Below are positions 17,277-26,043 of a stretch of 64,000 bases of DNA, one piece after another (position 1 is the stretch's first letter; the number at the start of each line of letters is the position of its first letter). The stretch is from Balneolaceae bacterium. GTDB taxonomy: Bacteria; Bacteroidota; Rhodothermia; Balneolales; Balneolaceae. The position numbers were made by a program, and so were the translations under genes. The notes under the pieces were generated by a model, which was given only the letters and a program-made list of their open reading frames with translations, was not told the origin of the DNA and searched no databases. The stretch is taken from the NCBI GenBank assembly GCA_009711805.1, contig VEMX01000003.1, positions 48,770 to 112,769 of the forward strand, in the 5' to 3' direction.

Positions 17277-17319
17277 AGCTAATTTTGAGGATATATGTCG
17301 TATGAAATTATCTTATAAA

Positions 17320-17793
17320 TTATCCTTTAATCTCGAAGGAGATGGGCAGTGTATAGTATACCTTTACTGCTTTGCCCTTCAGTTTACCGGGGGTAAATTT
17401 TACTTTCTTTAAGCCTTCGATTGCAGCTTTACCACAACCGCCGCCAATATCCTTTAAAATTTCAGGGCTTTCTACTTTTCCCTGTTCATTAACTATGAAC
17501 TTTATAAATACTCGGCCTTCCACACCGCTTGATAAAGCAGCCTGGGGATATTTAATATTTTTGTAAATAGCTTTAATACCACCGTCTATCTCTGGCATCT
17601 GATCAACAACAGTATAAACGGAGTCTACATTGGACTCACTCTCTATTCTAACATCATTACTAAAATGCTCATTAGAAGCTTGTACATCGACGCTGGTAAT
17701 AGCGGTAACTAATACTAAGCAAGAGAAAAGAGTTGCTAAACTCAAAAAGCCCGAACCTTTATGATATCTTGTATATTTTGATAGATTATCCAT
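17320..17793 (-). CDS. Exported protein with TonB C-terminal domain, sigma28-controlled
   Basis: 157 aa from ATG 17793. Residues about 13-40 form a signal peptide or signal anchor (FLSLATLFSCLVLVTAITSV, DVQA then SN). From about residue 65 a single TonB_C domain: DQMPEIDGGIKAIYKNIKYP, GVEGRVFIKFIVNEQGKV, GGGCGKAAIEGLKKVKFTPG. There is no Pro-rich periplasm-spanning linker, so it is unlikely to be a working TonB energy transducer. Its own FliA-type promoter and terminator suggest a single-gene unit co-expressed with chemotaxis genes. Paralogous domains occur at 41695-41967 and in the M56 protein at 42429. Confidence 0.85.
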   Translation of the reverse strand: MDNLSKYTRYHKGSGFLSLATLFSCLVLVTAITSVDVQASNEHFSNDVRIESESNVDSVYTVVDQMPEIDGGIKAIYKNIKYPQAALSSGVEGRVFIKFIVNEQGKVESPEILKDIGGGCGKAAIEGLKKVKFTPGKLKGKAVKVYYTLPISFEIKG

Positions 17794-17858
17794 AGTGAAT
17801 TCCAATTTGGTTCTAAGATTTTATGTAAGAGCTAGAGCGCTCGCTTGTGTTTATTTAA

Positions 17859-17885
17859 TTATCGGCCGGCTGCTCAATTACTTAA
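17859..17885 (-). promoter_or_regulatory. Sigma28 promoter of TonB-C gene
   Basis: Minus strand: TTAA (17882-17885), 15-nt spacer, GCCGATAA (17859-17866), a perfect -10. About 66 nt upstream of the ATG at 17793. Confidence 0.8.
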
Positions 17886-18107
17886 GTCAAAAAAAGCTAT
17901 TTTTTTTACCCCCCTGTTGTTCAGCTTCTTGAGGAAAGACAGGACATACTCAAAAAGGCTTTTCAAGCTATATAAAAGGGAATTTGGACTGATTTTTTTA
18001 TTCACTGTATAAACACAAGAGGGTAAAAAAGGAGGGGCTGCATAAGAAAAAAAGATAGTTCAACAGTTCGGCTAAGAAAAATGGGGAGCATGCGAGAGTG
18101 AATATAA

Positions 18108-18137
18108 CACCGAAATACATTGAAATGTATTTCAGTG
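18108..18137. other. Inverted repeat after chemotaxis operon
   Basis: CACCGAAATACAT (18108-18120) and ATGTATTTCAGTG (18125-18137), 13-bp arms with one mismatch and a 4-nt TGAA loop. No U tract follows in minus-strand RNA, so it may be a stabilising 3' hairpin rather than an intrinsic terminator. It is 14 bp past the last gene of the operon. Confidence 0.6.
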
Positions 18138-18151
18138 CTATACCGAATTCA

Positions 18152-18532
18152 CTATTGAGGTACACCTAAAGCGGAGAGGATTTTTTCTCTCAACATTTCT
18201 GGCGTAAAAGGTTTATGAACAAATAGAGCATTGCTTTCATTAATCTTTTTTATGCGTTCATTATTACTTTCTGTAGAAACTATTAATACGGGCAGGTCTC
18301 TGGTTTCCCGGTTATTTCTTACCCTTTTGAGCATTTCCATGCCATCCATTACGGGCATATTAACGTCAATAAAAAGCAAGTCTAACCAGTTTTCATCGAG
18401 TACCTCCAGGCCTTCCTGGCCATTTCCAGCCTCGTATATCTCTGATATTTCCACACCCGTATGGTGAATTGTCTTTTTAATCATGCTACGCATGACTGCA
18501 CTGTCGTCTACGACAAGAATATTTATAGCCAT
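18152..18532 (-). CDS. CheY-like single-domain response regulator
   Basis: 126 aa receiver only. Acidic pocket in ILVVDDSAVMRSMI, phospho-Asp in LLFIDVNMPVMDGMEMLKRV, conserved Thr/Ser in VLIVSTESN and Lys in FVHKPFTPEML. Last gene of the chemotaxis operon, 15 bp after cheB. Four such receivers are present in the operon; which one contacts the motor switch cannot be told from sequence. Confidence 0.93.
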   Translation of the reverse strand: MAINILVVDDSAVMRSMIKKTIHHTGVEISEIYEAGNGQEGLEVLDENWLDLLFIDVNMPVMDGMEMLKRVRNNRETRDLPVLIVSTESNNERIKKINESNALFVHKPFTPEMLREKILSALGVPQ

Positions 18533-18547
18533 TGTTCTGGGATTTAT

Positions 18548-19615
18548 TTACGCAATTGGTTGTGCTCTCTTTTTCTTCATTTGGTCGATGATTGCTTGCG
18601 GAATTTTTTTGAGCGGTAATACATCGGTGACGGCTCCTATTTTCTTTGCTTCTTTAGGCATGCCATATACTACAGAAGTAGCTTCGTTCTGAGCTACGGT
18701 ATACGAGCCTTGTTCTTTCATTGCAAGCAGTCCTTTAGCTCCATCGGCCCCCATTCCTGTAAGTATCACTCCCATGGCGTTAAGCCCTGCAGCTTTGGCC
18801 ACAGAATTAAACATAACATCTACGCTTGGGCGTTGGTGATGAACCGGCGGACCATTCTTAATACGTGTATAGTATTTAGCTCCGCTTTTTTCTATCAGCA
18901 TGTGATAGTTACCAGGTGCTATCAAAACCTGTCCTGGTTTTACTAAATCTTTGTTTTCGGCTTCTCTTACATCCAGATTGCATATGTCATTCAGGCGTTC
19001 TGCAAAACTTTTGGTAAACACCGGCGGCATATGCTGTACAATTACAATACCTGGTAAGTTAGCCGGGAGGTTGGTTAGTACTGCTTCAATCGCCCTTGTA
19101 CCACCTGTAGAAGCACCTATTGCAATTAATTTGTTCGTTGTATGCAATAAACGAGCCTTGGGCTCCGACTTGTTCATTTTTCCATTTCCGGGAACTTTTT
19201 TGAGAGGTTTTACCTGTTTATCAAAACTGGCTACCGAAGCCGTGCGTATCGCTTTTATAATGTCTTTTGAAATATTTTGTGTAGAATAAGCCGAGCCTGG
19301 TTTACAAATTACATCCACGGCACCAAGCCTTAAAGCGGTAAGAGCGTTTTCGCTATTCTTTGGGGTCAATGAGCTTACTACCACCACCGGCATGGGAAAG
19401 TGCTTCATCAATTTTGACAAGAATGAAAGTCCATCCATCCGTGGCATTTCAAGATCCAGGGTAAGTACATCTGGCTTCAGCTTAATAATCTGTTCCCGTG
19501 CTATATACGGGTTCATAGCTGTGCCAACCACTTCAATATCTTTCTGTTTGCTAAGTTCTTCCGTTAATAGTTTTCGGACCAATGCCGAATCATCAACTAT
19601 CAGTACCTTGATCAT
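18548..19615 (-). CDS. cheB: CheB protein-glutamate methylesterase/deamidase
   Basis: 355 aa from ATG 19615 (MIKVLIVDDSALVRKLLTEE); an upstream in-frame start at 19663 lies within cheX and adds non-conserved residues. Receiver domain about 1-120 with LTLDLEMPRMDGLSFL, linker, then methylesterase domain with the catalytic Ser in IGASTGGTRAIEAVL, His in IVQHMPPVFTKSFAERL and Asp in GMGADGAKGLLAMKEQG. Removes methyl groups from receptor glutamates. Overlaps the upstream cheX by 23 bp. Confidence 0.96.
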   Translation of the reverse strand: MIKVLIVDDSALVRKLLTEELSKQKDIEVVGTAMNPYIAREQIIKLKPDVLTLDLEMPRMDGLSFLSKLMKHFPMPVVVVSSLTPKNSENALTALRLGAVDVICKPGSAYSTQNISKDIIKAIRTASVASFDKQVKPLKKVPGNGKMNKSEPKARLLHTTNKLIAIGASTGGTRAIEAVLTNLPANLPGIVIVQHMPPVFTKSFAERLNDICNLDVREAENKDLVKPGQVLIAPGNYHMLIEKSGAKYYTRIKNGPPVHHQRPSVDVMFNSVAKAAGLNAMGVILTGMGADGAKGLLAMKEQGSYTVAQNEATSVVYGMPKEAKKIGAVTDVLPLKKIPQAIIDQMKKKRAQPIA

Positions 19616-20078
19616 TGTCGTCCTCCGAAGAATAATAAATTGTAATATTGGCAATGCCCTCATCCAGGTAAACTTCTATGTCTTCTCTGGCCATTTCTTT
19701 GAATATCTGGTCAGTATCTTCTCCCGGATCGGCTATTCGGGGAGGCCGGATGTAACAAATCCTTTCATCCTTAGCGAATAAGGGTACTGTATTCCCGCAT
19801 ATGATATTCGCGATTTCACAAAGAGCTCCTTCTTTCTCTTCTTCTGTTGCCGCATCTACTCCAAGCATATTTGCTGCAATAGAACTAAGCAAATCTTCGG
19901 AAGGATCTATAACCATGCTTCCCTGAGCAGCTCCATCAAATTTAACGATAGACCTGATGCTCCCATCCGGTTTGGTCATGTGTTCAGCATCATCAAGCTC
20001 CCATTCTTCTAATGGAAACATATAACAGGTAACCTCAAAGGTGTTTACAGCGATATCGTGGATTTTATCCGTATACAT
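19593..20078 (-). CDS. CheX-like chemotaxis phosphatase domain protein
   Basis: 161 aa. CheX/CheC-type fold suggested by CEIANIICGNTVPLF (about residues 86-100), the counterpart of the ExxN motif that catalyses CheY-P hydrolysis, plus an N-terminal region VNTFEVTCYMFPLEEW. Overlaps the receiver gene upstream by 14 bp and cheB by 23 bp, so it is translated with them. No cheZ is visible, so signal termination probably depends on this and the second CheX-like protein. Confidence 0.75.
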   Translation of the reverse strand: MYTDKIHDIAVNTFEVTCYMFPLEEWELDDAEHMTKPDGSIRSIVKFDGAAQGSMVIDPSEDLLSSIAANMLGVDAATEEEKEGALCEIANIICGNTVPLFAKDERICYIRPPRIADPGEDTDQIFKEMAREDIEVYLDEGIANITIYYSSEDDNDQGTDS

Positions 20079-20463
20079 AATACTCGTGGGTTTGCTTACT
20101 CATTTTAGTAATTTCCTGCTCAAGCATGGCAAGATTGAATGGTTTTTGTACATAACCGTGTCCCCAATAAGAAAGCATGGTCATCAGGCTTTGATCCTTT
20201 TCGGTAGTTACGGCTACGGCAGGTATATCTCGATATATTGGATGGTTGCTCACCCTTTCCAAAAATTGTATTCCATTCATGACCGGCATACTAATATCTG
20301 TCAGAATAAGGTTTACATTTTGCATCTGCAGTTTTTCATAGCCTTCTTGCCCATTATCAGCTTCAAAAATATGCTGAACGTCAAACGAACTATTAAGCAG
20401 TGTAGCTTTTATGTACACCCTCATTGCGGGGTCGTCTTCAACTATTAATACATTCATTTTCAT
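20065..20463 (-). CDS. Single-domain response regulator
   Basis: 132 aa receiver: MNVLIVEDDPAMRVYI, phospho-Asp in LILTDISMPVMNGIQFLERV, TTEKDQS in place of the usual SA/ST switch strand, Lys in YVQKPFNLAML. The ATG six bases further in (MNVLIVED) is an alternative start. Its gene overlaps cheX, hinting that the pair are functional partners. Confidence 0.9.
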   Translation of the reverse strand: MKMNVLIVEDDPAMRVYIKATLLNSSFDVQHIFEADNGQEGYEKLQMQNVNLILTDISMPVMNGIQFLERVSNHPIYRDIPAVAVTTEKDQSLMTMLSYWGHGYVQKPFNLAMLEQEITKMSKQTHEYYVYG

Positions 20464-20541
20464 ATACGCTTCCTTTTGTTTTTCCTGCCTGATATAGGTT
20501 TGTACACCCTACCGATTCTATGCGATTTACATCATAGTCTC

Positions 20542-20940
20542 TTAGATGTTTATCGCCTTTTTTTCCAATAACTTTAGCAATTTATCTCTCAGCAATTCCG
20601 GAGAAAATGGTTTGTGAATAAAACTGGTACTCATTTCGGTTATCAGGTCTACCCTGGGCTGATTGCTTTCGGTAGATACCGTAATAATGGGAATATTACT
20701 GGTAGCCGAAGTCTCTTTCAGATGCTCAATCATTTCAATGCCCCCCATTACCGGCATATTAATATCTGCTATAATCAAATCTACGGTATGTGTTTCTAAT
20801 ATCTTTAAGGCTTCTTTCCCATTATTTGCCTCTATCATTTTCGCTTGATCGAAGCCACACATTTTTATGGTTCGCTGAACTACAAACCTCATAACCGAAC
20901 AGTCATCTACTACAAGTATGGTAAGTTTCACATTTTCCAT
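20542..20940 (-). CDS. Single-domain response regulator
   Basis: 132 aa receiver close in sequence to the one at 18152: ILVVDDCSVMRFVV, phospho-Asp in LIIADINMPVMGGIEMIEHL, IITVSTESNQ, FIHKPFSPELL. One base follows the cheD stop at 20942, so it is coupled to cheD. A 78-bp gap separates it from the next receiver gene. Confidence 0.92.
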   Translation of the reverse strand: MENVKLTILVVDDCSVMRFVVQRTIKMCGFDQAKMIEANNGKEALKILETHTVDLIIADINMPVMGGIEMIEHLKETSATSNIPIITVSTESNQPRVDLITEMSTSFIHKPFSPELLRDKLLKLLEKKAINI

Positions 20941-20941
20941 A

Positions 20942-21475
20942 TTATACCCTTGCTTGTCGTGAGGGATTAGAGGTTTGGCTTAAACCATTCATCTTAGGTT
21001 TACCATTCAGTGGTTTTTTATTGATGGTAACCACACCGTTGGCAATGGTAAGTGCCATTGTTCTTGATTTATTGCCCCCTACTTGTTTGTGAGCAATCAT
21101 AAACCCATTTTTCCATAACAGTTTTCTAAGTGTTGTAAAATTTCTTTTCCCAATCTTAAAGTAGTCTTCACCTACTTTTTTCTTCATGCTTGCACCGCCA
21201 GCTACTATAATTTCCAGGTTTTTCTTTTGTGCTCCCAGGTCATATACGGCACTCAACAGTACTCCAAATCCAGTATCTACATACATAGCCGGTTTTAGTT
21301 TTGCCTTTTCCGGATCTGCTTTTGACAATGGTAACATTACATGTACCAGACCTCCTACTTTTGCTACCGGATCGTAAGCTGTAATTCCTAAACAACTACC
21401 CAGTGCATGAGTTATAATGAGATCATTTTCACTGTCTGAAACTTTTAAGTCGCTAACTCCAACTACTTTTTTCAT
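20942..21475 (-). CDS. cheD: CheD receptor glutamine deamidase
   Basis: 177 aa. CheD family with the catalytic Cys in LGSCLGITAYD and His in GGLVHVMLPLSKAD, plus the Thr region MYVDTGFGVLL. It deamidates receptor glutamines and, in other bacteria, is bound by CheC-type phosphatases; CheX-like proteins are the only candidates here. The C-terminal ~25 residues are basic and variable. Confidence 0.94.
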   Translation of the reverse strand: MKKVVGVSDLKVSDSENDLIITHALGSCLGITAYDPVAKVGGLVHVMLPLSKADPEKAKLKPAMYVDTGFGVLLSAVYDLGAQKKNLEIIVAGGASMKKKVGEDYFKIGKRNFTTLRKLLWKNGFMIAHKQVGGNKSRTMALTIANGVVTINKKPLNGKPKMNGLSQTSNPSRQARV

Positions 21476-21494
21476 AAATCTATCATTGCATTGA

Positions 21495-22328
21495 TCACTG
21501 TTTCTGGTATGATGCAGGAGCTATATTTTTAAATAGCTTATTATCAGATGGTATACTTTCGGAATGCCCCAGAAACAGATAACCACCGGGTTCAAGTAAG
21601 TCATAAAACTTTGCTACTATTTCTTTTTGAGTTTCCCGATTAAAATAAATCATAACATTCCGGCACATGATGAGCTGAAACTTCCCTTTCAACGGCCATG
21701 GCTTGGTTAAATTTAAACGACCATAGGTAATCATCTTTTGCACTTCTTCGACTACCTGATATTCGTCAGCTCCCCATTGGTTAAAATATTTATTCACTAT
21801 TGGAGCAGGCATATCACCAATTTTGTGGGAAGTATATACCCCCTGTTTTGCAGTATGCAGTACTTCCCGGGAGATATCGGTTGCCAGTATTTTTACGGAA
21901 GTCCATGGAATTCTTTGTTGAGCTTCCAGCAGGGTAATGGCACATGTAATAGGCTCTTGGCCGGTAGAACAACCAGCCGACCACCATTTTACACTTCGTC
22001 CGGCCATCCCTGGCAAAATATTGCGTTCAATAAAATCGAAATGCTTACGCTCTCTGAAAAAACTAGTCTTATTCGTGGTTAACACATCTACCAGCGATAA
22101 AAACTCGGCACCAGACTTATCATTTTCGATGAAACTAAAATATTCATCGAAGGAGCCCAGCCCCAATTTTCGCAATCGCTTTAACAAACGATTTTGGACT
22201 AAAGCTTCTTTGCCTTCGTGCATATTGATACCACAATAATTATATATCACTTCCCTTATCATCTGAAACTGAGATGTCTTCAGTTTTATGCCAGAAGCGG
22301 GACTCCGGGTTTTAGTCAAGGTCTTCAT
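21495..22328 (-). CDS. cheR: CheR chemotaxis methyltransferase
   Basis: 277 aa. N-terminal CheR helical domain (about 20-75), SAM-binding motif WWSAGCSTGQEPITCAITLL, the LMCRNVMIYFN block and GYLFLGHSESI at the end. Methylates receptor glutamates using SAM. No TPR or receptor-tether extension is present. 20 bp upstream of cheD. Confidence 0.96.
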   Translation of the reverse strand: MKTLTKTRSPASGIKLKTSQFQMIREVIYNYCGINMHEGKEALVQNRLLKRLRKLGLGSFDEYFSFIENDKSGAEFLSLVDVLTTNKTSFFRERKHFDFIERNILPGMAGRSVKWWSAGCSTGQEPITCAITLLEAQQRIPWTSVKILATDISREVLHTAKQGVYTSHKIGDMPAPIVNKYFNQWGADEYQVVEEVQKMITYGRLNLTKPWPLKGKFQLIMCRNVMIYFNRETQKEIVAKFYDLLEPGGYLFLGHSESIPSDNKLFKNIAPASYQKQ

Positions 22329-22352
22329 AAGCGTTCCTTCTTTAAATAATTA

Positions 22353-24914
22353 TTAAGCCGCAGAATCCATTAAAGCAGAGGTATCGAGGATAAGACCTAC
22401 CCGGCCATCTCCCAGAATAGCCCCTCCGGAGATATGCTCCATTTTTGCCATCATGTTTATGGATTTACCTACTAGCTGCTGTTGTCCTATTACCTCATCA
22501 ACAAGCAGTGCATACCTGCTATTGTTGTTTTTGATAACCAATAATGTACCTTCAAGCAGGCTTTCTTTAGCTCCATTGATTTCAAATAATCGGTGCAAGC
22601 GTATTACGGGAACTGAATTACCACGGAATGAGACTTGCTCGGAATTTCCTAATACGGTAAATAAGTCTTTCTCTTCAGCCCTGAAGGTCATGTCAATATT
22701 TACGGTAGGTACAATAAATCTTTCCCCTCCTACTTGAACGAGCATACCATCGGTAATAGCCAGAGTAAATGGCAACTCAATGGTAATCAGTGTTCCTTTG
22801 CCCAGCTCTGAGCTCACGTCAACCTTTCCCTGCAGCTGTTCAATAGAACGGCGAACTACGTCCATTCCTACTCCCCGGCCCGACAGGTCGGTAACCTTAT
22901 CGGCAGAGGAGAAGCCTGGTAGAAAGATGAGGTTGTAAATTTCTTTTTCTGAAAGTTTCTTCTCCGGATCTACTAATCCTTTTTCGATAGCTTTATTCAG
23001 TATCCTGTCTTTGTCGATACCGCGGCCATCATCCTGAATCTCAATTTTTACTTTACCACCTTCTTGCGAAGCTTTAAGTGAAATGCTGGCTGTAGCCTCT
23101 TTACCACTTGCTTCTCTTTCTTCCGGATCTTCGATACCATGATCCAGCGCATTTCTCAGCATGTGAATCAAAGGCTCATTTATAATATCAACCATATTCC
23201 GGTCAATCTCGGTATCTTCACCAATGGTAGAGAATTTCACCAGTTTCCCGGCTTTTCTTGACAAATCTCTTACTAACCGGTTCATTTTGTGGAAAGTAGC
23301 TTTCAAAGGCACCATACGAAGAGTCAAACTTGTATCCTGCAACTCTCTTAAGATCTTGGTGGCATGATTTACTTTCTTTTGTAAATCAGTGTCTTTGGGT
23401 ATTGCTTTATCCTGAGCTACCACAGAATGGGCAATCACCAATTCCCCAACCATGTCGATGAGGCGGTCAAGCCGGTTCACACTTACACGTACCGAAGACT
23501 CGGATTCTGATTTACTGCTTTTTCCTGAAACTTTAATTTCTTCATTTCCTTTCAGGTCGTCGGATTCTGTTTCCTGCTGATCCGAAGCGGCTGTTGTGTT
23601 GGCGGAAGCTGCTGCAGTTGCATCTTTTTCTTTAGATAACGCATCAGCAGGTTCTACCGAATCTTCCGAAATTGCATTGAGCACCCGTAACATACTGTCG
23701 AACTGTGCCGGAGTAGGCAATGGATCGCCTCCCACCGATTGTTCAACCACATCCAGTAGCTGGTTTATAATATCAATCGACTCTAACGTAATATCTGCAC
23801 AAGCCCTATCGAAGCGAAGATCCCCATCGCGGACCATACTCAGGATGGTCTCTACATAGTGAGTAAATTCTGAGATAGGTTCCAGCCCCATAAATGCGGA
23901 TGTACCTTTTATAGTATGAAACGCCCTGAAAACTGTGTTTATAAGTTCATCATCGTCTGGACATTCTTCGAGATCGAGCAATGCGCTTTCTGCCATTTCA
24001 ATCAGGTCGGAGCATTCTGTCACAAATTCACCAACCATTGCCAGTTCTATATCTTCTGGAATATGGAATACTTCGGAATCTTCTTCTTCTTCTTCTTCTT
24101 CTGCTGTTTCTGCTTCCTCTTGGGTTGCTTCTTCCTGGGAATCTTCTTCAGCTTCGGGAGCTTCATTATTGTCTGCAGCCTCTTCTACAGCTGGTTCTTG
24201 CATTTCAGCCATTTCATTCTCCCACTCTTCCTGAGAGGCTATCTCTATAACTTTTTCTGTAATCTCAGATATTTCTGCTAACCAACCATCTTCTGCGTTT
24301 CCTTCTATAACACTTTTGAGTGTTGGACCTGTTTTTTCCAGGGGTTTGGCCACGGTATCTTCAGACTGATCGATAATATCAGAAATCAGCTGAACCAATT
24401 CCTTGACCTGGTCGTCGGTTATCGACTCTTCATCCAGCATCATTATAAATGATGCTAAGTCATCAAGGGTTATCTTCTTGGTGGATTCAGATTCTTTCTT
24501 GGTTTCAGCTTTTGCCTTTTCTTTCTCAAGTTGCTCTTCATTTAATTCTATAACCTCATCTGCCGACTCAGAGCCTCCAGAAAGAGCTTTTTCCAGTTCA
24601 TCATACGCTTTCTGAAAATCTTCAACATTAATGTCTCCATCTTCTATCACATATTCCCGAATCGTATTTACAGCCTGCATAACAGAAGTCTTGACCATCA
24701 TGAAATAGTCACTTTCCCCATAGAGGTGCTTAATAGCCTGCCACGATAAGTCTATCAGTTTCTGAAACTGGCCAAAACTGTTATCCAGGTTGTTGGTAAC
24801 TTCTTCGAATTTAGCACCTGCAAGAGCCACATTTTCTCGGTCGGCTGGCCAAACATCCGCTAATAATCGAATAATTGATTCAAGGTCTTGGACTAATTGC
24901 TCTTTGTTGCTCAT
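22353..24914 (-). CDS. cheA: CheA histidine kinase with long acidic N-terminal extension
   Basis: 853 aa, about 200 longer than typical. Residues 1-120 and 145-240 are helical segments I cannot assign; 240-280 is nearly all Glu/Ala/Asp. The HPt (P1) domain follows with RAFHTIKGTSAFMG and phospho-His333. P3 dimerisation about 480-545 (SVNRLDRLIDMVGELVIAHS), ATPase about 545-720 (N-box LIHMLRNALDHG, G1 QDDGRGID, LSGRGVGMDVV), CheW-like P5 from about 725 (GERFIVPTVNIDMTF) to the end. No P2 CheY-docking domain is evident between P1 and P3. Confidence 0.96.
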   Translation of the reverse strand: MSNKEQLVQDLESIIRLLADVWPADRENVALAGAKFEEVTNNLDNSFGQFQKLIDLSWQAIKHLYGESDYFMMVKTSVMQAVNTIREYVIEDGDINVEDFQKAYDELEKALSGGSESADEVIELNEEQLEKEKAKAETKKESESTKKITLDDLASFIMMLDEESITDDQVKELVQLISDIIDQSEDTVAKPLEKTGPTLKSVIEGNAEDGWLAEISEITEKVIEIASQEEWENEMAEMQEPAVEEAADNNEAPEAEEDSQEEATQEEAETAEEEEEEEDSEVFHIPEDIELAMVGEFVTECSDLIEMAESALLDLEECPDDDELINTVFRAFHTIKGTSAFMGLEPISEFTHYVETILSMVRDGDLRFDRACADITLESIDIINQLLDVVEQSVGGDPLPTPAQFDSMLRVLNAISEDSVEPADALSKEKDATAAASANTTAASDQQETESDDLKGNEEIKVSGKSSKSESESSVRVSVNRLDRLIDMVGELVIAHSVVAQDKAIPKDTDLQKKVNHATKILRELQDTSLTLRMVPLKATFHKMNRLVRDLSRKAGKLVKFSTIGEDTEIDRNMVDIINEPLIHMLRNALDHGIEDPEEREASGKEATASISLKASQEGGKVKIEIQDDGRGIDKDRILNKAIEKGLVDPEKKLSEKEIYNLIFLPGFSSADKVTDLSGRGVGMDVVRRSIEQLQGKVDVSSELGKGTLITIELPFTLAITDGMLVQVGGERFIVPTVNIDMTFRAEEKDLFTVLGNSEQVSFRGNSVPVIRLHRLFEINGAKESLLEGTLLVIKNNNSRYALLVDEVIGQQQLVGKSINMMAKMEHISGGAILGDGRVGLILDTSALMDSAA

Positions 24915-24926
24915 TGTCTGAAGTAT

Positions 24927-25424
24927 TTATTTTGATTCGCTTAGTACCATGCTTAGCATAAACTCACCCATGGCTCCTGTAAATTTCATTTTTGCAGATG
25001 GAGGCCTGTTGGGCATAAATAGCGTAAGGTCGCTTCCGCGGGTAGCCGTAGGTAACGAAGATTGACCTCTAAAACCTACTTTTTCAATACTGGCAGCCAC
25101 ATCACCGGCTAATATGTTTGCTATTTCAGCAATTAAATCTCCCATATCATGGCTATCGAAGGGAAGTTTAACTCCAATAAAAGCTTCTGACAGGTTCAAC
25201 GCTGTCTCTTTTGGAATAGCCATCATCAACGAAAACGTTAGTTCGGGATTAAACACAGCAATATTACCAATTATACCATTTAGTGGCCCTGCGGGTTCTT
25301 CATCTTCAAGACATGTTGGAGTGTCTCCACTTATAGAGGCGAATGTATTAATCACGGAATCCCTCACAATCTCTATGATTTCCGATGGGATCGTGTCTGC
25401 CTTTTTTAATTCTTCTGTAATCAT
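24927..25424 (-). CDS. CheX-like protein upstream of cheA
   Basis: 165 aa, CheX/CheC-type. The signature helix is LIAEIANILAGDVAASIEKV (about residues 97-116), with Glu and Asn at the phosphatase ExxN spacing. Lies 12 bp upstream of cheA and 12 bp downstream of a cheY gene, the arrangement expected for a CheY-P phosphatase. Diverged from the copy at 19593. Confidence 0.75.
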   Translation of the reverse strand: MITEELKKADTIPSEIIEIVRDSVINTFASISGDTPTCLEDEEPAGPLNGIIGNIAVFNPELTFSLMMAIPKETALNLSEAFIGVKLPFDSHDMGDLIAEIANILAGDVAASIEKVGFRGQSSLPTATRGSDLTLFMPNRPPSAKMKFTGAMGEFMLSMVLSESK

Positions 25425-25436
25425 TATCTCTTTTTT

Positions 25437-25895
25437 TTAGGAATTTAGAATGCTGCTGAAGAAGCTCTTTTTTTCGCTGTCATCATCTTCATTTTCTGAT
25501 ACCAGCCCTCCATCTTCGCCAATATATCGGCTAATGGCCTTGCTCATTTTATCTGCTGTAAAAGGTTTGGTTATGTATTCATTTGCTCCACCTTCGTTCA
25601 GCGCTTTGTCTACCTTACCCATTGACTTTTCTGCCGTCACCATAATAATGGGGATATCGGTATTCCCGGTATCTCTTACTGCTCTTGACAATTCTACGCC
25701 TGTCATTTTAGGCATATTCCAGTCCACGAAAATCATTTGAATTTCGTCGTCATTGTTAAATTTATCCAGAGCGTCTTCCCCATCCATAGCTTCCACATAT
25801 TCAAAGTCAGCTATCATTAGTTGGTCAAGAGCTCTCTTCACCTGACTTCTCATAATCTTTGAGTCATCTACAACAAGTGCCTTAATTTTACTCAT
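25437..25895 (-). CDS. cheY: CheY-like response regulator, first gene of che operon
   Basis: 152 aa. Receiver with ALVVDDSKIMRSQV, phospho-Asp in MIFVDWNMPKMTGVELSRAV, IIMVTAEKSMGKVDKALNEG, YITKPFTADKM, followed by a ~20-residue acidic tail ending EKKSFFSSILNS. The DWNMP and VTAE signatures make it the most CheY-like of the four stand-alone receivers. Leads the operon behind the sigma28 promoter at 26017-26043. Confidence 0.93.
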   Translation of the reverse strand: MSKIKALVVDDSKIMRSQVKRALDQLMIADFEYVEAMDGEDALDKFNNDDEIQMIFVDWNMPKMTGVELSRAVRDTGNTDIPIIMVTAEKSMGKVDKALNEGGANEYITKPFTADKMSKAISRYIGEDGGLVSENEDDDSEKKSFFSSILNS

Positions 25896-26016
25896 TCTTT
25901 ACTCCTGTATATCTTAGTAATACATTTATCCAGCTATTAGCCAGCATATACTTGTTACCTAAATGGTTTTTTGATTTTGACTTCTTCAGCATGTGCTGAG
26001 AATTCTTCTTTTTATA

Positions 26017-26043
26017 TTATCGGGCAATAGCAAAAATCCTTAA
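26017..26043 (-). promoter_or_regulatory. Sigma28 promoter of the chemotaxis operon
   Basis: Minus strand: TTAA (26040-26043), 15-nt spacer, CCCGATAA (26017-26024), one base from the ideal -10. About 122 nt upstream of the cheY ATG. It would drive roughly 7.7 kb through the receiver at 18152. Confidence 0.75.

Noticed and set aside
23916..24281. Long plus-strand open frames opposite the cheA acidic region, rich in Ser/Phe/Leu.
   Set aside because: They are the complement of GAA/GAG repeats in cheA; low complexity and no start signals.
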